Assembly: GCA_946479725.1 (NCBI GenBank)
Contig: CAMLHB010000001.1
Coordinates: 1 to 46,138, forward strand
From: an uncultured Actinomycetes bacterium
Lineage (GTDB): Bacteria > Actinomycetota > Thermoleophilia > Solirubrobacterales > 70-9
Length of the DNA: 46,138 bases
Direction: 5' to 3'
A model generated the notes under the pieces. The model ran no database searches and had not been told where the DNA came from. It saw only the letters and a list, made by a program, of their open reading frames with translations. This document shows, piece by piece, positions 29,895-38,748 of this stretch; the first letter of the stretch is position 1, and each line of letters opens with the position of its first letter. The position numbers and the translations under genes are program-made.

Positions 29895-31091
29895 ATGGTC
29901 GGCTTCACCCTTCACAACACGCCGTTCCCAGACGGCACGAGCGTAGGGATCTACGACGCCACCGGCTACCTGGAGCCGCCCGCAAGCGGCCCGCCGGGGA
30001 ATCCGGTCACCACGGCAACCGCCTCGGCTCGCACGGTCGCCGTTGACGATGTTCTCGAATACGGCACCGCCTACTTTGCGATGGCCGAAGTTGCTGGGAA
30101 GTGGCGGTCGGTGCGGTTCGTTACCGCCACGCTCCAGGAACCAGAGGCGTGGCAGTCGGCGCTGGAAGAACGGTTCTCCGGGGTCACCCTGAAAGACGCG
30201 GCCCTGCCGAGTTCGGTGGTAACCGATAGCGCCGCGTCCCCCAAGAAGATCGACTCCACGGGCGTCAACACGCTCGACCTGCTCGGCTACAACGGGACGA
30301 AGTACGCCCCAGCGGACCAGGCGGCGATCAGCGCCGGATTCGCCAATCCCTTCGACTCGGTTTTCTTCATCGCGGGCGCACAGCGGGAAAACCCCGTGCT
30401 CCAGAGCCAGGGGTTGTATATCCAGCACCGGGTCAAGGGTGACCTGGGGGGGAAAGTCCACGATGGCGCGGCGACCGAGCTGCGGCTGACCGAAGCCAGC
30501 AACGGGGGCACGGGGCAGAACGCCTTCGAGGCGTCGGTGGTCGTCACGGCCGGAGCAACCTCCCTGGCGCAGGTCAATGGCCTGCTGGTGAACTTCAAAA
30601 CCGAAGGCGAACCGACCGGGACGATCGAAAACCTGCGGATAGCGCAGATCCAGCCGGTCGAAACCCTCGCGGCCGGTCTGACGGTCACCAATCTCTACGG
30701 CCTCTACGTCGGCGCGCAGAGCAAAGGCACGAACAACTACTCGCTCTACGTCAACGGCGGTACGTCGGTCATCCGGGGGACCGTCAGGCCGAGTGCGAAA
30801 GCCGAACCGGGCCTCGTCATCCGGGGGCTGGAAAGCCAAGAAGGCAGCCTCCTGACCATCCAGAGCAGCGCTAGCGCGACGCTGTTCAACGTCACCGCGG
30901 CGGGCAGCGTCAGGGTTGGCAGCGGCCTAGCCACCACCGCAACGGATGGCTTTCTCTACCTGCCCTCTTCCAACGGCCCCCCGACCGGAGTTCCGACCTC
31001 CCAAACCGGCTGTATCGCCTTCCAATACGACCGCGCCAACAACAAACTCTACGCCTACAACGGCGGCTGGAAATCGGTGGCCCTGGTATGA
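29895..31091 (+). CDS. Fibre-like structural protein
   Basis: 398 residues. Beta-rich with the fibre signature GLYVGAQSKGTNNYSLYVNGG and a C-terminal ATDGFLYLPSSNG...YDRANNKLYAYNGGWKSV typical of head-fibre and tail-fibre proteins (landmarks NNYSLYVNGG, YDRANNKLYAYNGGW). Gly/Ser/Thr-rich repeats suggest a trimeric beta-helix. Its place between the portal and scaffold genes fits a head-decoration fibre better than a tail fibre. Confidence 0.65.
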   Translation: MVGFTLHNTPFPDGTSVGIYDATGYLEPPASGPPGNPVTTATASARTVAVDDVLEYGTAYFAMAEVAGKWRSVRFVTATLQEPEAWQSALEERFSGVTLKDAALPSSVVTDSAASPKKIDSTGVNTLDLLGYNGTKYAPADQAAISAGFANPFDSVFFIAGAQRENPVLQSQGLYIQHRVKGDLGGKVHDGAATELRLTEASNGGTGQNAFEASVVVTAGATSLAQVNGLLVNFKTEGEPTGTIENLRIAQIQPVETLAAGLTVTNLYGLYVGAQSKGTNNYSLYVNGGTSVIRGTVRPSAKAEPGLVIRGLESQEGSLLTIQSSASATLFNVTAAGSVRVGSGLATTATDGFLYLPSSNGPPTGVPTSQTGCIAFQYDRANNKLYAYNGGWKSVALV

Positions 31092-31318
31092 GCGAGCAGC
31101 CGAAGGTCCGCCTTCTCGGAGCGGTCGTCAACCTCGCGCTCGCGGTCGATCATGGCGACGGCGGCGACCTGGAACCGCTCAACACCGACCCGATCCAGCT
31201 CTCCCCGCAGGCGTTCCGCACCTTCGCGGCCGAACGGCTTGACGCCGAGATGGAGGCTCTGGAGGCGCGGATTGCACCCAAGCCCGGCGAGTCTTCCGAG
31301 TCGCGTGAGGAGCAATAG
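31088..31318 (+). CDS. Small hypothetical protein after fibre gene
   Basis: 76 residues coupled to the fibre gene by ATGA. VRLLGAVVNLALAVDHGDGGDL, then a helical acidic end (RLDAEMEALEARIAPKP). No motif recognised. Confidence 0.5.
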   Translation: MSEQPKVRLLGAVVNLALAVDHGDGGDLEPLNTDPIQLSPQAFRTFAAERLDAEMEALEARIAPKPGESSESREEQ

Positions 31319-31323
31319 ACCCA

Positions 31324-31512
31324 ATGAGACCCACGCGCCGAACTCAGCCCTACCGCAAAGGCCGTCCTCGAACTCCCGGTCCAACCCTCGGCGCGATGCT
31401 TCGCGGCGAACCACTGAACCGCCCCCACCCGCTCAAAGTGAGGCGGACGCTGCAACAGAAAAGGAAGCGAATCAGGCGTGCTGTCCGCTCTGGCGGTCAA
31501 ACTCGCGGCTAG
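31324..31512 (+). CDS. Small highly basic protein
   Basis: 62 residues, over a quarter Arg/Lys (RRTQPYRKGRPRTPG, KVRRTLQQKRKRIRRAV). It overlaps none of its neighbours and holds a weak palindrome arm at 31451-31457. If real, it may bind DNA in the head. It could be spurious. Confidence 0.4.
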   Translation: MRPTRRTQPYRKGRPRTPGPTLGAMLRGEPLNRPHPLKVRRTLQQKRKRIRRAVRSGGQTRG

Positions 31513-31514
31513 AG

Positions 31515-31533
31515 TGTCGCATGGGATGCCACA
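31515..31533. promoter_or_regulatory. Dispersed operator-like palindrome, site 9
   Basis: TGTCGCA-TGGGA-TGCCACA, 5-base spacer, one arm mismatch, overlapping ATG 31526. A weaker candidate TGAGGCG-GACGC-TGCAACA lies 76 bases upstream at 31439-31457. Confidence 0.45.
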
Positions 31534-31825
31534 GCCACAGGACAGCCAACCGTCTCCGGAGCAGAGAGCTGCAGCGGGACGCGCGGTTGCCGAGTTCATG
31601 GAGTCTCCTGCCTTCGAGGTCGTCAGATCGGCGATCCGGGGTCAGCAGGACGTCGCCACCAGAACGCTGATGGGCATGCAGCCGACCAACGAAGGGGCGA
31701 CCTACGCGGCGCACATCGGGAGGGCCAACGGGCTCGCGGACATCGAGCGCGTCCTCAACAGCATCGTCAACAACGGCAAGCAGGCCGAAGCGGAGATCCG
31801 CGAGGCCGAGGAGGCAGGTAGCTGA
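31526..31825 (+). CDS. Small hypothetical protein before scaffold
   Basis: 99 residues from ATG 31526 (the frame is open to 31478). Helical: EQRAAAGRAVAEFMESPAF, VVRSAIRGQQDVATRTLMGM, ADIERVLNSIVNNGKQAEAEI. Probably a small capsid-assembly accessory. Its stop overlaps the scaffold ATG. The start sits in palindrome site 9. Confidence 0.6.
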   Translation: MPQPQDSQPSPEQRAAAGRAVAEFMESPAFEVVRSAIRGQQDVATRTLMGMQPTNEGATYAAHIGRANGLADIERVLNSIVNNGKQAEAEIREAEEAGS

Positions 31826-32565
31826 TGGAGTCCAACTTCGCAGGCGCGCCCCCGGCAGAAGCCGAGGAGCAGGCCGTTCAGCAGACCGAGCCGACCCCCC
31901 AGACCGAGCCGGCGGCACCCGCCCCGGCCGAGCAGCAGAACCAGGGCGAGGAGAACCCCATCCTCGCCAAGCTCGCGCAGATGGAGCAGCGGATCGACGA
32001 ACGCCTACCCGCCCAGCAGCAGGAGTCCTCGCCGGCCCCCGATCTGCTCGACGCTCTTCTGGGCGAAGAGGACCCGGCGGGCGGCCAAGACGTTCAGGCC
32101 CAGCCCGGCGCCGAACAGCCCCAGGGCGAAGGCCCAGTCGGACCCGAGGCCCAGGCCGAGCTCGACATGCTGCGGCAGTTCGTCCGCGAGGAGGCCCAGC
32201 AGATGGTCTCCCCGTACATCCAGCAGCAGAACGCCAAGGAAATCCGGGCGCTCCAGCAGGAGTTCCCGGACATCACCAAACCGGAGATTTTGGAGCCCCT
32301 CGAACGGACCGTGGGCGACTTCATTGCTCAGACGGGCAATGAGTCGCTGGCAGAAAACGCGGACTTCGTGCGCAGGGCATACAAGCTGGTGAAGGCCGAG
32401 ATGGCCGACGCCAGCGCAGTACCGGCCGAGTCGGCCGCGACGAACGGAGCGTCTCTCGAGACGAACGGCGGTGCTTCCCAGCTGGGGTCCGCCGAGCAAT
32501 CCGTGGAGGAGTTCTACAAGCAATCCGTGTTCCAGACCGGCGCCAAGGATCCGATCCTCGGCTGA
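31825..32565 (+). CDS. Scaffolding protein
   Basis: 246 residues, acidic, rich in Gln/Glu/Pro/Ala, with long helical stretches (PILAKLAQMEQRIDERL, AELDMLRQFVREEAQQM). No globular motif. Composition and position directly before the capsid gene are the hallmarks of a scaffold that guides procapsid assembly and is then lost. Confidence 0.7.
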   Translation: MESNFAGAPPAEAEEQAVQQTEPTPQTEPAAPAPAEQQNQGEENPILAKLAQMEQRIDERLPAQQQESSPAPDLLDALLGEEDPAGGQDVQAQPGAEQPQGEGPVGPEAQAELDMLRQFVREEAQQMVSPYIQQQNAKEIRALQQEFPDITKPEILEPLERTVGDFIAQTGNESLAENADFVRRAYKLVKAEMADASAVPAESAATNGASLETNGGASQLGSAEQSVEEFYKQSVFQTGAKDPILG

Positions 32566-32600
32566 CCGGCCGGAGCACCCCGCACTAGGAGAAACGAATC

Positions 32601-33788
32601 ATGACCACGATTTTAGGTCAGAGGCGGGTAGGAAACGTCGCGGCAGAGCAGCGCTACATCGAGATCGACAAGGAGATCCTCCAGCTCGATCCGGCCGCGA
32701 CCCCCTTCACCGCGCTCACCAAGAAGATGCAGGAAGGCGGCAACGTCCGCGGCACGGGCGACGTCGAATACAAGTGGATGGAGGAGGAACGCGATCAGCG
32801 CTTCGACGCCATCAACAAAGCCGAAGGCTATACGTCGGAATCGACCGAACTGGTCGTCGACACCGAAAGCCTCTTCGCCGTCGGGCAGCTGGTCACGGTC
32901 CCCCGCACCGGGGAGATCATGTACGTGTCCTCGCTGCCCGGTTCGAGCAAAATCAAAGTCACCCGCGGCTACTCGGGGACGACGAAAGCGGCGCTCGTGG
33001 ACAACGACCCGCTCTACATCCTCTCCCGCGTGGCCGAAGAAGGAGACACGTCTTTCGCGGCCCGGAGCAACAACCCGGCCCCGAAGACCAACCTCACCCA
33101 GATTTTCCGGACGTCGATCGAGGCGACCGGATCATGGATGAGCTCCCAGAACATGACGAGCCCCCACGACTGGGTGTTCCAGCATCGGGTGAAGAACCGC
33201 GAACACCTGATCGACATCGAGAACGCAGCCCTGTTCGGGCACAAGGGCGAAGCGACCGGCCCCAACGGCAAGCCGATCCGCACCACGGGGGGCGCCACGG
33301 CGTTCCTCACCCAGAACAACCAGGACGCAGGCGGCACCCTCACGGAAGCCGAGTTGTCCTCCTGGCTCCGCAGCCTGACGAAGCACGGCCGCAGGAAGGT
33401 CGTCTTCGCCTCGCCGCTGGTGCTCGACGTCATCAACAACTACGCGGTCGGCAAGCTGCAGGTCGTCCAGTCGGAAAACCCGACCGACGCGACCTACGGC
33501 ATCGAAGTGACGAAGTACGTCACCGCGAACGGCCGCATCAACCTGATCCGCCACGAGCTGCTGGAAGGCACGGTCTGGGGCGGCATGGCGATCGCGGTCG
33601 ACTACGACCGGGCGGCTCCCGGCTGGCGCTACCTCACCGGTGGCCCGGGCGGCTCGCGCGACACGAAGCTCCTGACGAACCGCCAGGAGTCGGATCGCGA
33701 CGGCCAGAAGGACGAGATCTTGACCGAGGGAGGCTTCACCTTCCCGCTGGTCTCGACCGGAGGCATCCTGACTGGGGTGACCTCGTAG
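32601..33788 (+). CDS. Major capsid protein, SU10/DUF5309-like
   Basis: 395 residues with AGGAG before the ATG. Landmarks are AAEQRYIEIDKEILQLDPAATPFTAL, YKWMEEERDQRFDAIN, KVTRGYSGTTKAALVDND and WMSSQNMTSPHDWVFQHRVKNRE, matching the DUF5309/SU10 major capsid family (HK97 fold, E-loop near the front). Landmark pieces are quoted separately from one another. It builds the icosahedral shell. A strong hairpin follows the stop, so it is probably the end of a highly expressed transcript. Confidence 0.8.
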   Translation: MTTILGQRRVGNVAAEQRYIEIDKEILQLDPAATPFTALTKKMQEGGNVRGTGDVEYKWMEEERDQRFDAINKAEGYTSESTELVVDTESLFAVGQLVTVPRTGEIMYVSSLPGSSKIKVTRGYSGTTKAALVDNDPLYILSRVAEEGDTSFAARSNNPAPKTNLTQIFRTSIEATGSWMSSQNMTSPHDWVFQHRVKNREHLIDIENAALFGHKGEATGPNGKPIRTTGGATAFLTQNNQDAGGTLTEAELSSWLRSLTKHGRRKVVFASPLVLDVINNYAVGKLQVVQSENPTDATYGIEVTKYVTANGRINLIRHELLEGTVWGGMAIAVDYDRAAPGWRYLTGGPGGSRDTKLLTNRQESDRDGQKDEILTEGGFTFPLVSTGGILTGVTS

Positions 33789-33790
33789 CC

Positions 33791-34333
33791 ACCTGCGTCG
33801 ACAGTCTGATCCAGAGCACCCCTCGGGCCACGCGCTCGGGGGGTGCCTGGACCTTTCTACCGGCCTATGCCAGAGACGGGAGCGTTCGGGCATGGGCGCT
33901 CCTCGATGCTGCGGATTACGAGTGGGCATCGAAGCTCCGTTGGTATCTCGGCCGCGACGGCTACTTCTACCGCAACCTCTCCCACAAGACGGAGGGCCGT
34001 GGGCATATCGCGCTTCATCGGCAGATCCTTGGGCTCGCCAACGGAGACCGGAGCCAGGAGGGGGATCACATCAACCGTGATCGTCGGGATAACCGCCGGT
34101 GCAACTTGCGAGTCACTGACTCCAGAGGGAACAAGCAGAACGCTGGCCGACGCTACGACAGCCGCCATGGTCGGGGCGTGAAGTTCCACGCGAACTGCAA
34201 GAACCGCCCCTGGCAAGCCCGCTGCTACGTGGACGGCCGCGAGACGAGCTTCGGCTATTACGAGACCGCAGAGCGCGCCGCGGAGGTAGCTGCCGCTGCT
34301 CGCGCCGAGCACATGCCCTACGCAACCGACTGA
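33791..34333 (+). pseudogene. HNH-AP2 homing endonuclease gene lacking a start
   Basis: From about 33850 the frame encodes ARDGSVRAWALLDAADYEWASKLRW, then HIALHRQILGL, GDHINRDRRDNRRCNLRV (HNH active site His/Asn/His) and an AP2-type DNA-binding tail, RPWQARCYVDGRETSFGYYETAERAAEV (landmarks YVDGRETSFGYYET). No ATG, GTG or TTG occurs in this frame between the capsid stop and the domain, and the 5' part of the frame is occupied by the terminator hairpin. Codon bias after 33850 is normal, so the loss looks recent. It may be unexpressed, or use a non-standard start such as CTG 33806. Confidence 0.65.
33816..33846 (+). terminator. Terminator hairpin after the capsid gene
   Basis: GCACCCC (33816-33822) pairs with GGGGTGC (33840-33846), and the stem extends inside to 13 pairs (two G-U) with loop CACGC. 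It is followed by CTGGACCTTTCT. It lies 27 bases after the capsid stop and inside the start-less HNH frame. Confidence 0.7.
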
Positions 34334-34347
34334 GGAGAACTGAACGA

Positions 34348-34932
34348 ATGAGCACCGCAACCGCAGATCCGGTCACCAAGGCCGTCACGTTCATCGCCGC
34401 CCGGTGCCCGAACCTGGTGCTCGTTCGACGCGCAGCCCGCACTCGCACCGACGAGGCAGGCAACAGGGTCCACGTCAACTACGACGAGTGGATCAACCAG
34501 CAGGAAGACATCAACTTCACCCTGATCCAGCGGGGCGAGGAGCCGCGGGAGATCGACCGCACCCCCTGGCGGGCCGAGTTCGAGAACGGCACCTTCACCA
34601 CCGAGGACCAGAACCTCATCGACTGGCTCCGCAACCACAAGCTCTTCAACAACGTGGAGCGCGGCTTTTACGAGCGCGGCAACGCGCCCGATGAGCCGAA
34701 GCCCACGATGTCGCAGCAGACCGAGGCCATCGGCGAAGCAAGTGCCATGGGCGACCTCGAGCGGCTGGAGGAGATCCTCACGCTCGAGAAGGACACCCAC
34801 AATCGCGAGCCGGTCCTGGTAGCCGCAGAAGCGGCAATCTCCGGGATCCGCAAACTGGAGGCCCAGATGGGCTCCGGAGCTGGCGCGGACGGAGATCATG
34901 AATCTCGCGCAGCTCACGACCCGGCTCAATAG
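34348..34932 (+). CDS. Hypothetical head-region protein
   Basis: 194 residues. Helical with TKAVTFIAARCPNLVLVRR, WRAEFENGTFTTEDQNLIDWLRNH and a charged C-terminal tail. Position between capsid and adaptor suggests a small structural or assembly protein. TGAGGAGAACTG upstream provides a ribosome-binding site. Its end overlaps the adaptor start by 35 bases. Confidence 0.6.
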   Translation: MSTATADPVTKAVTFIAARCPNLVLVRRAARTRTDEAGNRVHVNYDEWINQQEDINFTLIQRGEEPREIDRTPWRAEFENGTFTTEDQNLIDWLRNHKLFNNVERGFYERGNAPDEPKPTMSQQTEAIGEASAMGDLERLEEILTLEKDTHNREPVLVAAEAAISGIRKLEAQMGSGAGADGDHESRAAHDPAQ

Positions 34933-35530
34933 CTTCTCCGGCTTCGACCTCACCGACACCGAAGCCAAGGATCTCCTCAACGAGGCGAGGCGCCGCTTTG
35001 CGCTGCGGTCGAAGTACCCGCGTAAGCGCGGCTCGATCGGCCTGACTGTGGCCGGCCAGTCCGCCTACGACTGGCCCGAAGACCTTCTGCTGCCGCTCGG
35101 CCTCTCAGTCGCTGGCACTCCCTGGCCTCCTACGGACGCCGATTCGGTGGAGCGCTTCGAACGGAGCGAACTGGCCCTCCAGCAGATCGGCGGCTGGTAC
35201 GACGCTCCCGATGTGAACGGCGCCCGCAAGCTCTACCTCTACCCGGCCCCCGGCGAAGCGGGCCTGGAATTGAAGCTGGAGTGGGTCTTCCGGCCGACCC
35301 CGCTTGTGGATGGGGCCGACGAGCCGACCGAGTTGCCCGAGGAGTTCCACCCGGCCCTCCTGCCCGAGGTCGCCTCCTACTACTACGAGACCGTCGAGGA
35401 CGATCCCGAACTGGCGCAGCGGAACGCCGAAAAGGCCGACCAGTGGGTAGTCGACCTTCGCCACTACGAGAACCTCCGCAGGGTTGGGAGCGGAGTCTTC
35501 AAAGCCCCGATCTTGGGGATCGACGCATGA
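34898..35530 (+). CDS. Head-to-tail adaptor protein
   Basis: 210 residues. TDTEAKDLLNEARRRFALRSKYP, then LTVAGQSAYDWPEDLLLPLGLSV, YLYPAPGEAGLELKLEW and HPALLPEVASYYYE form the pattern of phage adaptor proteins that bind the portal (landmarks SAYDWPED, YLYPAPGEAG). It would connect portal to the nozzle. The start lies 35 bases inside the previous gene, an unusually long overlap for this genome. Confidence 0.7.
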   Translation: MNLAQLTTRLNSFSGFDLTDTEAKDLLNEARRRFALRSKYPRKRGSIGLTVAGQSAYDWPEDLLLPLGLSVAGTPWPPTDADSVERFERSELALQQIGGWYDAPDVNGARKLYLYPAPGEAGLELKLEWVFRPTPLVDGADEPTELPEEFHPALLPEVASYYYETVEDDPELAQRNAEKADQWVVDLRHYENLRRVGSGVFKAPILGIDA

Positions 35531-37881
35531 GCCCTGCGCTCCGCAGCGAGGTCGTCCAGAACGACTGGTCGGCCGGGATGTCCCGGGACATTGCGCCAGC
35601 GCTGATCCCTTCGAACGGCGCCTACGACCTCGTCAACGCCCTCCTCGACGAAGACGGCAACCCCTATCGGCGGGGCGGGACCGAGTACAAGTCCTCGCCC
35701 TCCGGGACCGAAGAAGTGCTGGACAACTTCAACCGAGCGAACGAGAACCCGGTTTCCCAGGGCGGCAACTGGATCGGGCCCTACGGCGCCGAAGAAGCTG
35801 ACCTGGCCCTTGAAGGCGAACAACTCGGGGATCCCGAAAGCGTGGGGACCGCGGTCTACAACAAGTCGGTCGCCGACGGCTTCCTGGTCGTGACGGTTGC
35901 CGCGCTTGGCACCGAAGGTCTCGGCATCTCACTGGCCGCTCGAGTCCCAGCGGGCGAAGTTGGCGAAACGGCCTACCTGATGGAGGTCTCCTCGCCTTTC
36001 GTCGGTTTCGACTGGCACGTGTCACTTCGACGGACTACGTCGGGCGAAACGGTGGACCTCCTTACTCAGAAAATCAACCCCGTCGTGGCTGGGGACAAGC
36101 TGGGCTTCAAATTCGTCGGTAGCGAACTCTCCGCCTGGCGCAAGTCGAACGAAGAAGGGGCCGAATGGGAACGGCTCGCGACGACCATGAAGGCACCTGT
36201 CAAAGAGGCCGGGCTGATCGCGGTCCTGCTCGAAAGAGCTTCGATAGATGACTTCGCTCTTACGCCACTGACGACTTTCGCGCCCACGCGTCTCACGTGG
36301 CTCACCGACGTCTACCTGAAGCCTGGCCAGCGGACTGTCTTTGCCGACGCCTCGGACTTTGTCACGCTCGCCGCTGACGACGAAAGCCCGGTCGACCTTG
36401 GCGGCTCCGGCCTCGCCCTTCCCAAGCAGTCGGCCGTCCTGGATGACCTGCTGTTCGTGGGTGGCTCCATCTACGGCGGCTCCCGGAAGGAAGCGGTCTA
36501 CTCCTCCGGCACCGCCACCGTCGCCACCGGCTCGAAGGTCGTGACCGGTACTGGGACCAGCTGGGCCGCGAACGTCGATGCAGGGATGCTTCTGCACATC
36601 GGCTCAGAGCGGGTCTATTCGGTTGAAGCCGTCAACTCCGACACCGAACTGACCCTGCGCGATGCATATCAGGGGAGCGGCGGTGGCGGGAAGTCCTACA
36701 CCCTCTCCCCGCTCTACACGCTCGGTTCGGACCCCTACCAAGTCGCCGACTACATGACGGTCTGTGCGAATCGGCTCGTGCTGCTGATCGGCCGGCGCAT
36801 CCTCTTCACCGAGGTCGACAACCCGCACACTTTCACCAATTCCTTTGGCACGGCGAACGAACACACGCTGCCCGAAGGAGTGGAGGGTGTTGGACTTGCA
36901 ACGGTCGGCGAGACGGTGCTCGTCTTCACGACCGGCGGCGTCTGGACTCTCGACGGTCTGGCGCTTTCGATCGTGGACCAGAACGGCAATCCGCAGCATC
37001 GCCTCCAGCAGTTCTCATCCGACCTGGTATTGGCTGACGCTCCGGGCCTGGCTGGCTCGGGAACCCGGCTTGTGGTCCCGACGACCGAAGGCGTGTTCCT
37101 CATGGACGGGATCAGCTCGCCGGAGCGCATCTCACGGTCCATCGACCGCCTCTACCGCGCCCGAATCGCAGCGGGCTATCGACTTGGCAAGGCGGAGGTC
37201 TACCGCGGCCATTACCTCCTGCCGATCCTCGACGGCTCCGCCAACGTGCGGGACCTCTTCGTCTGTCGCCTCGACGCGCCGTTTCGCTCACGCGGTGCGA
37301 CGAGCTTCCCGTGGTCCCGGTTCACGGGCGATGGGGGCGAGGTTACGGCCTTCGCGGTGCGCAGCTCGGTGGATGCGCGTGAGCCGCTGCTGCTCGGCGC
37401 TCAGGCCCGCGAACCCTCGCACGTCCTGAACTGCACCCCTTACTTCGAACCCGATGCTGCGCACCGCGTCGATGCCGATGGCAGCACCTTCGACTTCGAG
37501 ATGATCAGCCGTGACATTGCGACTGGGAACAACACGGAGAACACGATCCGCTCCGTGGAATTCGTCTACGACCTAGTTGTGGATCCTGCGGCCTCGGCGG
37601 TTGTCCATGCCGAGTGGTCGGACGGGTCCTACGTGGGCGGCGAAGCAGAGTGGGACGCGGTGTCGTGGGACGAATTCGAGTGGGCGGCCGAGGAAGAAGG
37701 CGTCGTCTTCAACCTCATCCCCCAGGAAGGACTCCCTGGTAACCCAGGGCGCAAGAGGTTCCGAGTCAACAAACGCCAGCGCTACGGCCGTTTCCGCATC
37801 TCTACCCGAGGAGCGCCTGCCTTCTTCGCGCTGCGGCAGATGAAAATGAACGTTCGACCAAGCAAGGCGGTGAGGCGATGA
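35527..37881 (+). CDS. Tail nozzle / stabilisation-type protein (beta-rich)
   Basis: 784 residues. The start VVQNDWSAGMSRDIAPALIPSNGAYDLVNALLDEDGNPYRRGG (landmarks DWSAGMSRDI, GAYDLVNALLDEDG) is the typical front of podoviral gp10/gp12-like nozzle proteins. Repeated beta segments such as ADYMTVCANRLVLLIGRRILFTEV and FSSDLVLADAPGLAGSG fit a beta-propeller. It would form the short tail tube below the adaptor. Start overlaps the adaptor stop. Confidence 0.7.
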   Translation: MSPALRSEVVQNDWSAGMSRDIAPALIPSNGAYDLVNALLDEDGNPYRRGGTEYKSSPSGTEEVLDNFNRANENPVSQGGNWIGPYGAEEADLALEGEQLGDPESVGTAVYNKSVADGFLVVTVAALGTEGLGISLAARVPAGEVGETAYLMEVSSPFVGFDWHVSLRRTTSGETVDLLTQKINPVVAGDKLGFKFVGSELSAWRKSNEEGAEWERLATTMKAPVKEAGLIAVLLERASIDDFALTPLTTFAPTRLTWLTDVYLKPGQRTVFADASDFVTLAADDESPVDLGGSGLALPKQSAVLDDLLFVGGSIYGGSRKEAVYSSGTATVATGSKVVTGTGTSWAANVDAGMLLHIGSERVYSVEAVNSDTELTLRDAYQGSGGGGKSYTLSPLYTLGSDPYQVADYMTVCANRLVLLIGRRILFTEVDNPHTFTNSFGTANEHTLPEGVEGVGLATVGETVLVFTTGGVWTLDGLALSIVDQNGNPQHRLQQFSSDLVLADAPGLAGSGTRLVVPTTEGVFLMDGISSPERISRSIDRLYRARIAAGYRLGKAEVYRGHYLLPILDGSANVRDLFVCRLDAPFRSRGATSFPWSRFTGDGGEVTAFAVRSSVDAREPLLLGAQAREPSHVLNCTPYFEPDAAHRVDADGSTFDFEMISRDIATGNNTENTIRSVEFVYDLVVDPAASAVVHAEWSDGSYVGGEAEWDAVSWDEFEWAAEEEGVVFNLIPQEGLPGNPGRKRFRVNKRQRYGRFRISTRGAPAFFALRQMKMNVRPSKAVRR

Positions 37882-38387
37882 GCTGGTTCACGACCCCCAA
37901 GGTCTTCACGGCGGGCCAGAAGGCAAAGGCCGCCGACGTAGACGAGAACTTCACGGCAATCGAAGAAGCCCTCAACGGCCTCTTCAAGATGGCCAGCGTG
38001 GGAGCGAGCGGCAACCTGACCCCTGGCGGCCCCTACCAGGACGTTCCCGGTACTTCCGTGACGGTCACGGTGGCGCGGGCGAGCCTCGCTCTCGTCACCA
38101 CGACGTTCGATTTCGTGATGGCGGGAAGCTCTTCCGGCGGAGCGGAATGCATTGGTGCGCTCAACGTGGATGGCAGCAACCAGGCGGCGATCGCTCGGGC
38201 GGAAGGATTCGCCAACGCCACGCTGTGGAAGACCGCTGCGACGGTCGGCCAGGACTATGTGATCCCCCTCGACGTCGGCGCCCACACGCTGAAGTTGCAG
38301 GCCCGCAAGGAAAACGTGGGGAATGCGGAATGCCGCAAAACCAACACGCGCCTCGCCTACCTCGTCCTACCCAATCCGGAACCATGA
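37878..38387 (+). CDS. Tail-fibre-like structural protein
   Basis: 169 residues. The N terminus MSWFTTPKVFTAGQKAKAADVDENFTAIE is common to phage fibre or needle adaptors (landmark TAGQKAKAADVDENF). The C-terminal part is a beta sandwich (SVTVTVARASLALVTTTFDFV...). It follows the nozzle gene with a four-base overlap. Likely a short fibre or fibre-attachment protein. Confidence 0.6.
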   Translation: MSWFTTPKVFTAGQKAKAADVDENFTAIEEALNGLFKMASVGASGNLTPGGPYQDVPGTSVTVTVARASLALVTTTFDFVMAGSSSGGAECIGALNVDGSNQAAIARAEGFANATLWKTAATVGQDYVIPLDVGAHTLKLQARKENVGNAECRKTNTRLAYLVLPNPEP

Positions 38388-38743
38388 GTATCGGCGCGAT
38401 CAAACACGAGGGTGATTTGAAGCGCTGGCTGCGGCGCGAGCTCCAGACGCCCGACATCCTGCCGCCAACGCCCTCGTCCCTCCTGCACCTAGCGCAGGGC
38501 GGCGATCGCAAGGTCGACTTCGGCACTACCACCCTCAAATTCTCGGCGAGCAAATTCCCCGGCGAAAAATCTGTGGCTCACGGCCTCGGCACGATTCCGG
38601 CCGTTGTCGTCGCCACTCCGGCAAACAATGTGGTTACGGTCTCGACCTTCGGCTACACGGAAACCTCGTTCACGCTCTGGGGTGGCAACTGGTTCGAAGC
38701 TCTTACCGGCGAAGTGACCGTCCACTGGATCGCGATCGGCTAG
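38384..38743 (+). CDS. Small fibre-tip-like protein
   Basis: 119 residues. KVDFGTTTLKFSASKFPGEKSVAHGLGTIPAVVVATPA is the H-type tip pattern (landmarks GEKSVAHGLGTIPAVVVA, FTLWGGNWFEALTGEVTVHWIAIG is the closing beta strand set, cited in pieces: FTLWGG, VTVHWIAIG) seen in small tail-tip and fibre-end proteins. Helical anchor at the N terminus. Probably caps or extends the preceding fibre protein. Confidence 0.6.
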   Translation: MSIGAIKHEGDLKRWLRRELQTPDILPPTPSSLLHLAQGGDRKVDFGTTTLKFSASKFPGEKSVAHGLGTIPAVVVATPANNVVTVSTFGYTETSFTLWGGNWFEALTGEVTVHWIAIG

Positions 38744-38748
38744 GTCTG

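Noticed and set aside
33700..33860. Programmed -1 frameshift joining capsid and HNH frames
   Set aside because: No X-XXY-YYZ slippery heptamer precedes the capsid stop, and a terminator rather than a pseudoknot follows. Kept only as a remote option.
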